Origin: Tannerella sp.
GTDB taxonomy: Bacteria; Bacteroidota; Bacteroidia; Bacteroidales; Tannerellaceae
Length of the DNA stretch: 12,718 nt
Direction: 5' to 3'
Assembly (NCBI GenBank): GCA_031277235.1
Contig: JAITMT010000571.1
Location: forward strand, 1-12,718
Positions 7,801 through 12,718 of this stretch are shown here, in pieces. Each line of letters opens with the position of its first letter. Position 1 is the stretch's first letter. The notes below the pieces were generated by a model, which did not search any database, had not been told where the DNA came from, and worked only from the letters and a program-made list of their open reading frames with translations. Made by a program: the position numbers and the translations under genes.

Positions 7801-8151
7801 GACATATTGAAATCATGGACGCCGGATCAGGCAGGTACAGGTATTGATCCGAACGGAACGCCGGCGTTGAATACTACACAGAGTTCCTTTAGTAATGCAG
7901 GGATGTCAACTCGATGGTTAATTAGCGGAAACTATTTTACCGTCAAGAACATCACGCTGAGTTATTCGGTACCTCAAAGACCGCTTGCCAAGATCGGTTT
8001 GAAAGGTCTCGTCGTTTCTGCAACCGGAGAAAATCTCGCCATATTTACCAAATTGCAGGGGATGAACTCTCAACAATCGTGGACAAACTTGAGCGATAAT
8101 GCTTTTGCTCCGTCCCGAATATTATCCATGGGTTTAAATGTTAAATTCTAA
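4861..8151 (+). CDS. SusC/RagA-family TonB-dependent outer-membrane transporter
   Basis: This 1096-residue protein is the outer-membrane beta-barrel that imports glycan oligomers using TonB energy, working with a SusD lid. Features in order: signal peptide (1-20, ending YVIA before Q21); a CarboxypepD_reg-like domain (about 23-93, IQGTVVDDTGEPLVGVSILL); the SusC-type DEVVVVAYGQQ segment (99-109), which acts as a TonB-box-like region; and the plug domain (about 112-226) with IRIRGFNSING, PFYVVNGVPM and ITILKDASSAALYG. The barrel follows to the end, closing with a typical terminal beta-strand (LSMGLNVKF). Length is normal for the family and the frame is intact. susD follows 13 bases downstream, so the two form one operon. 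The linked GH5 and GH9 genes suggest a beta-glucan-derived substrate, but the sequence alone does not prove it. Confidence 0.97.
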   Translation: MKKLIHFWICMFLSMTYVIAQTRNIQGTVVDDTGEPLVGVSILLKGTSIGVISDVDGKFSLSATEGQTLRFSMTGMQTVEQEARQGMRVVMQFDEQMLDEVVVVAYGQQRKEAITGAVASVKAETLEKRPISAATGALEGLALGVQVNNSYGEPGAEATIRIRGFNSINGSNDPFYVVNGVPMGGNVGDINSADIESITILKDASSAALYGNKAGNGVIMITTKSGRIGEDNLVVTANLNFGAYQRGMKDYERLDAKEYMEAYWMGRRNALVTDNPAKYPNWSDANADANTAAREGLVYNIFNKDWNSLYDSNGKLSAGTEILNGYADDLDWWKPLERTGNRRDYNLNAGGGSKRASYYMSVGYLNEQGYTKQSGIERFTGNMKVDVNPAKWFKAGLSMNASNSTANYMSGGTDSRISFINPFYYARNVAPIYPVHLHDATTGNYILDDNDNKIYDDGTNGELTRPQNNARHVAWETELNKDRTYRTTLDAIAYADISFLNDFVFTIKGNLNNRNSQNKSYDNAIIGDGKGSNGRMSQTDYRYRNYLVQQLLTWKHTFGGVHNVDVLLGHENYNYMYQYTYDYKTDQKFAGLMELTNFSTMTSMNGYQQNYKTEGYLSRAGYNYDNKYFVEGSFRRDGTSRFYKDNRWGNFWSIGGSWIVSREEFMRYIDWIDYLKLRAAYGETGQDDGASYYAWMALYYSATNGGNGALYKSQNEARDVNWETTGSFSAAVETRLFDRANLSVEYFDKRSIDLLFNVTMPSSMGGVVNGTATGSATSSTGNRPTVLKNLGTVSNRGLEIGLDVDVIKTRNLTWNIGTNFNYINTKVVKLPDEYKEDGYISGQFKRMEGHGIYDYWLYQYAGIDKSDGRSLYLLDAELFYIPDDGYTGSGAKTDDETRTVMAAGNYKIINGEAYVYNTTYAKKDWSGTAQPNVFGSFTTSLEFKGFQLSGLVTYALGAKTYDQTYLNLMSISAAPSALHVDILKSWTPDQAGTGIDPNGTPALNTTQSSFSNAGMSTRWLISGNYFTVKNITLSYSVPQRPLAKIGLKGLVVSATGENLAIFTKLQGMNSQQSWTNLSDNAFAPSRILSMGLNVKF

Positions 8152-8164
8152 ATAAAAAACAAAT

Positions 8165-9721
8165 ATGAAAAATATAAAATTACAGAGCCTTTTGTTATTA
8201 CTGTCGGTTTATTTTACGGCATGTCAAAGCGATTATCTGGATACCGTTCCTACCAGTACGGTTTCAACGGCAACCACGTTTGAAACGACCGATAATGCAA
8301 AAATGGCCATAAACGGCATCGCACGGCTGATGGTCATGCAACAAATGGCAACTCAAACACATTGCGGGGAAGGAACCATCAAATTCCTTCACGGAGAATA
8401 TATGGGAGAAAACTTTACGCGTCCGGCATTGGCTTCCGGATGGTACACGGTTATGAATGGTACCTTTCATGAAAACACCACATCCATATATGCATATTAT
8501 CCCTGGTATTATTATTACATGCTTATCGGGAATGCCAACACGGTTATTGCCAATATAGACAATGCCCAGGGCGCCGAAACCGAAATACAATTCATCAAGG
8601 CACAAGCCCTGACCTACCGTGCTTATTGCTATATGATGCTGGTTCAGTTTTATTGCTACCGCTGGATTGACAGCAACGGAGGAACATCCATGACCAAATT
8701 TATGGATGGTCTGGTTCTGCGTACCGAAGAAAATATGGACGTAATGGATATTCCCCTAAGTTCATCGGGCGAAATATATGCACAGATATACAAGGATTTG
8801 GATGAAGCGATTGGTCTATATGAAGCAAGTGAATTAGAACGCGAAGATGTTTGGGAACCAAATATCAATGTAGCCTATGCAACCTATGCCCGTGCCGCCA
8901 TTACCCGTCAGGATTACAGTAAGGCAGCGGAAATGGCTCCCAAAGCCCGCCAGGGATTTGCCTTGATGCCGAATGCCGATTATGTATCGGGATTCAGCGA
9001 ACCGAATGACGAATGGATTTGGGGCAGCTACGGCGGTGAAGATCAAACGCTCTTTTTCTATGGTTTCCATTCGTATATGGCTTATGACGCAGGCACATCC
9101 ATTATTCGTACTTATCCGGTGTGCATAAGCAAAACGCTCTACGACAGAATACCGGAAACCGATGTCCGTAAAGGCATGTTTTTGGATCCGGGTACTACGG
9201 CTTACACGACAGTGGGAGGTATAGCCGCTTCTACGGATTTGGCAAAAAGCGTATATGCGACATACCCCACTATGACTTCAGCACACACCATAGCAGCTTA
9301 TATGAGTTTCAAGTTTTCAATTGGCGGGTCTATCGGAGTGGGATATATCAATCACTTCCGCTCGTCGGAAATGATCCTGATTGAAGCCGAAGCCCGGTAT
9401 TTCAACAATGACATAACCGGAGCGCAAAATTTGCTCAATCAACTTACACGCGACAGTAAACGTGACGAAGCATATACATGTACTGCAACCGGAACGGATT
9501 TGTTGAATGAAATCAAATTTTACCGTGCCGTTGAATTATGGGGCGAAGGTTTTGACTGGCTGGATAAAAAAAGATACAATGATCCCATCACGAGACTGGC
9601 ATTCGGAGACGGCGGCAGTTTTGGATCTTCCGCAGCGGTAAATCGCGAAGTTGGTTATGGAAACAAATGGACCAATGTAACTCCGCTGATTGAACGCGAA
9701 AACAATAAGGCATTGGAATAA
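8165..9721 (+). CDS. SusD/RagB-family surface glycan-binding lipoprotein
   Basis: SusD proteins sit on the cell surface over the SusC barrel and capture the glycan. This 518-residue protein has a lipoprotein signal with lipobox FTAC (Cys20), followed by QSDYLDTVP, the usual SusD N-terminal mature sequence. The helical TPR-like core shows QALTYRAYCYMMLVQFY (147-163). The C-terminal region has HFRSSEMILIEAEARYF (397-413) and ELWGEGFDWLDKKRY (457-471), both hallmark stretches of the family. Aromatic residues are common (for example YYPWYYYY at 111-118), which fits sugar stacking, but individual binding residues cannot be assigned. No further gene follows in the operon: there is no SusE-like protein or glycosidase before the hairpin at 9755. 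Confidence 0.95.
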   Translation: MKNIKLQSLLLLLSVYFTACQSDYLDTVPTSTVSTATTFETTDNAKMAINGIARLMVMQQMATQTHCGEGTIKFLHGEYMGENFTRPALASGWYTVMNGTFHENTTSIYAYYPWYYYYMLIGNANTVIANIDNAQGAETEIQFIKAQALTYRAYCYMMLVQFYCYRWIDSNGGTSMTKFMDGLVLRTEENMDVMDIPLSSSGEIYAQIYKDLDEAIGLYEASELEREDVWEPNINVAYATYARAAITRQDYSKAAEMAPKARQGFALMPNADYVSGFSEPNDEWIWGSYGGEDQTLFFYGFHSYMAYDAGTSIIRTYPVCISKTLYDRIPETDVRKGMFLDPGTTAYTTVGGIAASTDLAKSVYATYPTMTSAHTIAAYMSFKFSIGGSIGVGYINHFRSSEMILIEAEARYFNNDITGAQNLLNQLTRDSKRDEAYTCTATGTDLLNEIKFYRAVELWGEGFDWLDKKRYNDPITRLAFGDGGSFGSSAAVNREVGYGNKWTNVTPLIERENNKALE

Positions 9722-9754
9722 ATCTCTTACAAACAAATTTTTTATTTCACTCAG

Positions 9755-9787
9755 TTACAGCCTTGTACAACTTGTACAAGGCTGTAA
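9755..9787 (+). terminator. Strong hairpin downstream of susD, probable terminator
   Basis: A perfect 16-bp inverted repeat (TTACAGCCTTGTACAA and its complement) is separated by a single C, so the real stem is about 14 bp with a small loop. It begins 34 bases after the susD stop. The following T tract is poor (GTTTATTG), so the intrinsic termination signal is imperfect; it may also protect the mRNA 3' end. Confidence 0.6.
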
Positions 9788-10091
9788 GTTTATTGCCGGT
9801 TTCAGTCAAACAGTAAATATTTTGACTAATGGACAAGAATTAATCCGGGTAGTTTCAACTACTGAATGCAATTTTTGACTTATAGAAACAATGTCCTAAA
9901 AAATAGCATCATTTTTGACCTATACGCCTCAAAAACTTATTCGTTACGGACGAGGATTTACTGCCTATTCTCTGTCTGTCGTTGCAACGCTTGTTTTTCA
10001 GTTATCCTATGCCAATAAATAGAAATATATACTGCCCATCCCTTTTTTATTGCAATGATTGGATGACAATCTTCGGTTCCGGGGTTAGAGG
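9788..10091. other. Gene-poor stretch between the susCD terminator and the LRR pseudogene
   Basis: No convincing gene was found here. A 50-codon frame (9866-10018, plus) and a 62-codon frame entering from susD (9690-9878, plus) show no family resemblance. Three copies of TTTTGAC followed by C/T and an AT stretch start at 9820, 9873 and 9913. A 14-base string at 9851-9864 is shared with 994-1007. Confidence 0.5.
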
Positions 10092-11068
10092 CTATGTTAA
10101 TTCTGTCTGAACCCCGAACTGCGGAGGAGGCGTCATGGTCGCGTGCCGGCTTAGCATGAGCTTCCTTAAAATATCATCCAACGCATCGGCTTGAAGTTGG
10201 TTTTGCCAGCAATTCAAATGGCTCAATGCAGTATTGTTACTTATATCCAAACGTGTCAATTGATTATCGGCGCATGTGAAATTTCTCAATGCAGTATTTT
10301 GGCTTACATCTATATCAATTAATTGATTGTAACTGCAATTAAAATCTGTCAGTACAGTATTTTGGCTTACGTCTATATCTGTTAATTGATTCATGCTACA
10401 CTCCAATTCGAGCAATGCGATATTTCGGCTTACATCCAAATTTGTCAATTTATTGTTGAAGCATGCCAAATATTGCAACATCGTATTTTGACTTACATCT
10501 AAATTTGTTAAACGATTACTCCTGCAATCCAGAGAATTAAGCGTTTTACATTTGCTTACATCCAAATGTGTCAATCGGAGATCCATTAATTCTAAATAGA
10601 TAATATTGAACCCTCTTATTGTTACGGTATGACCGGATGAATCGGAATAGTTATGATTATAAGATCCTGAAATTTTTCTGTCGTGCGGGTATGTTTTGAT
10701 TGTTCCATCGCCCCAGTCAATGGTAATATCGCCATAGCCGGAATTGAGCAAAGTAATCCATACTTCTCCCGATGCCTTTGTAGTCATGCTGACAGCGCAT
10801 TCCGTTGTGTAAGGCTCTAATTTACTGCTGTGTATGTAACCTGAACGCGGATACTTGACAGGTATTCAGCCATTAGTAATCGGCATGTCAAACTCACGAA
10901 TTACGACTGTTCCGTTTCTTAATTGCTGCGTCACGCTTCCTGCATCTTCATGTAGATTTACCCAGCCCCTTCAGGGGCATTTACGGTAAACAGACTGATT
11001 GGTTGTACCTGCGCCAATACTGACAGTGTCAATACGAGAGTACTTAAAATGAGAATTACCTTTTTCAT
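10092..11068 (-). pseudogene. Broken gene for a secreted SH3b / leucine-rich-repeat protein
   Basis: The ATG at 11068 opens a clear signal peptide (MKKVILILS..., ending LSVLAQ) but the frame stops at TAA 10960-10958 after 36 codons. Shifting by one base at the GGG at 10963-10961, as if one G had been lost, restores a continuous protein: VNLHEDAGSV, QQLRNGTVVI, then a TGA at 10868-10866 and IPVKYP, SGYIHSSKL. This reads as a bacterial SH3 domain (NvR...GT.V...nGWipV...GYIHSSkL) with the TGA at the conserved tryptophan. An intact frame from 10787 continues for 231 codons, with a WGDGT (PKD-like) segment and six leucine-rich repeats. The reconstructed protein is about 325 residues. A TAG ends it at 10094 without a sorting domain. 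The internal ATG frame lacks a signal, so a functional product is unlikely. Confidence 0.75.
10188..10565 (-). repeat. Six 21-residue leucine-rich repeats (63-bp DNA units)
   Basis: Six consecutive units begin with LDVS, IDVS or LDIS at a spacing of exactly 21 residues. Each has NTxLxxL (or a close variant), a conserved cysteine, and NxLT before the next unit. At DNA level this is an imperfect 63-bp tandem repeat. Such repeats are common in Bacteroidota surface proteins and form a curved solenoid used for binding. Confidence 0.9.
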
Positions 11069-11150
11069 GCTCAATTAATTTATATTCTCTGTTTGCAGGA
11101 TTCTATTGCTCTTATTACCCCCTCTTGTGAAGAAGGCAGGGTGAGAGGTC

Positions 11151-11969
11151 TCATACATTCAGCAAAATCTCAAGCAAAATAAAAACGGACGGCGCGACAA
11201 GGATGGCGCTGTCGAAACGGTCTAAAATTCCGCCGTGTCCGGGCAGGATATTTCCCGTATCCTTGACGCCGCCGGTGCGTTTCAGCAGTGATTCGATCAA
11301 ATCGCCGAAAGTCGCCGCCACAACCGTTACGACGGCAAACAAAAGCCATTCGTACCACGTCAGGAGGGTGAAATAGCGGGCAAAAACTTGCGAAGCAATC
11401 AAAACGAAGGCGCATCCGCCCCAGAAACCTTCCCAGGATTTGAGCGGAGAAATGCGTTCAAACAGCCGGCGACGCCCTTTCCAACTGCCAATCAGATACG
11501 CGCCCGTGTCGTTCAGCCAGATGAAAATAAATATCGTCAGCAACAGTAACGGATTGTATTTCTGATGATTCCAGTAGGGAATGAAACAAAGCAAAGACAG
11601 CGAACCGGCACAGTAAATCTGCGAAAAAGCCATGACGCCCCACTGTTCTACCGGATTTTCGTTTTTCCGGTATAATTCCGATACAAACAAAACAATGATT
11701 ATCAGTATGTAAGGCAGAAATATCACACCTCCGAAATATTTTCCCGCATACAAAAGAGTGGCTATGAACAGGTACATGCCTGCCAAAATACCCGAAATTC
11801 TGACCCACCGGGCGGCGCCGTATTTGAAAAGTGCATAAAACTCGGAAATCATCAGTCCGACGATCGCGGCAAAAACGCCTGCAAACACCAACGGATGTAT
11901 GTAAATAGCCGATGTTATTACGATTACAAATATTATTCCGGTTAACGTCCTGACAATCAAATTTTTCAA
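11151..11969 (-). CDS. cdsA: Phosphatidate cytidylyltransferase (CDP-diacylglycerol synthase)
   Basis: CdsA joins CTP and phosphatidic acid to make CDP-diacylglycerol, the precursor of membrane phospholipids, in the inner membrane. The 272-residue protein is rich in hydrophobic segments. It carries the family signature near the C-terminus (about residues 227-253): SLLKR, then KD, then PGHGGILDRFD. An upstream conserved stretch reads NDTGAYLIGSWKG...ISPLKSWEG (about 153-181). The open frame extends upstream to an ATG at 12065, but that would overlap ftsH by 79 bases and add a charged, non-conserved tail. I therefore chose TTG at 11969, giving MKNLIVRTLTG, the usual family beginning. This start lies 17 bases after the ftsH stop. 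The ftsH-cdsA order is known in Bacteroidota and suggests one operon. Confidence 0.93.
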   Translation of the reverse strand: MKNLIVRTLTGIIFVIVITSAIYIHPLVFAGVFAAIVGLMISEFYALFKYGAARWVRISGILAGMYLFIATLLYAGKYFGGVIFLPYILIIIVLFVSELYRKNENPVEQWGVMAFSQIYCAGSLSLLCFIPYWNHQKYNPLLLLTIFIFIWLNDTGAYLIGSWKGRRRLFERISPLKSWEGFWGGCAFVLIASQVFARYFTLLTWYEWLLFAVVTVVAATFGDLIESLLKRTGGVKDTGNILPGHGGILDRFDSAILVAPSVFILLEILLNV

Positions 11970-11986
11970 GGTAAATAAAAATTTAT

Positions 11987-12718
11987 TTAGTTCCCGACTT
12001 TCAACTCCGCGTTTTTCTCTTCCCCATTCTGCTTTTCCATGATTTCTTCGCTTCGCGAAACCCATGGTCGCTTACCGAAAATCCTCTCAACATCCTCTGT
12101 ATAAATAACTTCCGCTTTCAATAACTGCTCTGCCAGCAAATTATGTTTTTCGGTATATTCCAACAAAATGCTTTTAGCACGCTCATATTCATTGTTCACA
12201 ATGTTATGTACCTCTTCATCAATCATTTTCGCCGTTTCGTCGCTGTAGGGCTTGGTGAAACCCCAATCCTGACCCGTAGAATCGTAATAGTTTAAATTCG
12301 GCATCTTTTTGCTCATTCCAAAATACACAACCATCGCATACGCCTGTTTAGTAACACGTTCCAGGTCGTTGGAAGCACCTGTGGAAATGGCTCCGAGGAA
12401 CAATTCTTCGGCGGCTCGCCCTCCCAGCGTAGCGCACATTTCATCGAGCAACTGCTCGCGGGTGGTGATTTGGCGTTCTTCGGGCAGATACCAGGCGGCG
12501 CCGAGGGCTTTTCCGCGCGGCACAATCGTAACTTTCACCAGCGGATTGGCGTGTTCCAACAACCAACTGATGGAAGCGTGTCCCGCCTCGTGATAGGCGA
12601 TGCTTTTGCGTTCCCTGTCCGTCAATATTTTACCTTTCTTTTCAAGTCCGCCGATAATCCGGTCCACGGCGCTCATAAAATCCTCTTTCTGAACGGTTTT
12701 CTTGTCATTTCGGGCGGC
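11987..12718 (-). CDS. ftsH: ATP-dependent zinc metalloprotease FtsH (C-terminal part, 5' end outside window)
   Basis: FtsH is an inner-membrane AAA protease that degrades misfolded membrane proteins and some regulators. The visible 243 codons stay open to the window edge. They cover the end of the AAA domain (FMSAVDRIIGGLEKK) and the peptidase domain. The zinc-binding HEAGH is at fragment residues 43-47, with the third-ligand region TGASNDLERVT further on. Other family stretches are TIVPRGKALG, LGGRAAEELFLG and the helical end with IFGKRPW. The ATG at 12676 is internal, since family-typical sequence (AARNDKKTVQKEDF) continues upstream. The lysine- and glutamate-rich tail ends at TAA 11989-11987. 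cdsA follows. No sign of damage is seen. Confidence 0.96.
   Translation of the reverse strand, partial: AARNDKKTVQKEDFMSAVDRIIGGLEKKGKILTDRERKSIAYHEAGHASISWLLEHANPLVKVTIVPRGKALGAAWYLPEERQITTREQLLDEMCATLGGRAAEELFLGAISTGASNDLERVTKQAYAMVVYFGMSKKMPNLNYYDSTGQDWGFTKPYSDETAKMIDEEVHNIVNNEYERAKSILLEYTEKHNLLAEQLLKAEVIYTEDVERIFGKRPWVSRSEEIMEKQNGEEKNAELKVGN

Noticed and set aside
9690..10018. Two small plus-strand frames (9690-9878 and 9866-10018) after susD
   Set aside because: The first begins inside susD in another frame and runs through the hairpin. Neither has a recognisable domain, a promoter or codon use suggesting a gene.
10188..10565. Regular 63-bp DNA repeats that could be mistaken for a CRISPR or satellite array
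   Set aside because: The period is a multiple of three, the frame is open throughout, and the units encode clear leucine-rich repeats with diverged DNA.
11118..11149. Possible terminator just after cdsA (CCTCT/AGAGG arms)
   Set aside because: There are only five paired bases around an 18-base loop, with no T run. It may be a dispersed repeat, but this cannot be shown from one copy.
11970..12065. Longer cdsA starting at ATG 12065
   Set aside because: It would overlap the ftsH coding end by 79 bases and add a charged tail unlike the family. The TTG at 11969 gives the expected N-terminus.

Overview
The window looks like a chromosomal segment of a member of the Bacteroidota, most likely Bacteroidales. 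The evidence is an adjacent SusC/SusD pair, promoter elements of the Bacteroidota type (TAnnTTTG), ribosome binding sites that are hardly visible, several non-ATG starts, and an FtsH-CdsA gene pair typical of that phylum. No rRNA, tRNA, CRISPR array or intact insertion sequence was seen.

Left part (1-939, all minus strand): a truncated conserved protein with one membrane segment and a coiled coil lies directly downstream of a tightly overlapping, AT-rich DUF4160-DUF2442 pair. The pair has its own -7 promoter box and resembles a toxin-antitoxin-like cassette, though this is inference.

Centre (1056-9787): a compact polysaccharide utilisation locus. A GH5 glycosidase with a twin-arginine signal and a GH9 endoglucanase with a Sec signal are encoded on the minus strand. 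The tRNA-modification methyltransferase gene mnmD follows 8 nt downstream. Divergently, susC (TonB-dependent transporter) and susD (surface glycan-binding lipoprotein) lie on the plus strand and end at a strong perfect hairpin. The 270-bp divergent region has a convincing promoter for GH5 and a -7 box for susC. The likely workflow is that SusCD binds and imports soluble beta-glucan oligosaccharides, which GH5 and GH9 then cut in the periplasm. No regulator, SusE-like protein, surface lipoprotein glycosidase or beta-glucosidase is in the window.

Right part (9788-12718): after a gene-poor stretch comes a minus-strand pseudogene. It would have encoded a secreted protein with an SH3b domain, a WGDG (PKD-like) segment and six 21-residue leucine-rich repeats. 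It is broken by a one-base frameshift and by a TGA at what should be the conserved SH3b tryptophan. It is followed by the housekeeping pair cdsA (CDP-diacylglycerol synthase, TTG start) and the 3' portion of ftsH (membrane AAA protease), both on the minus strand.
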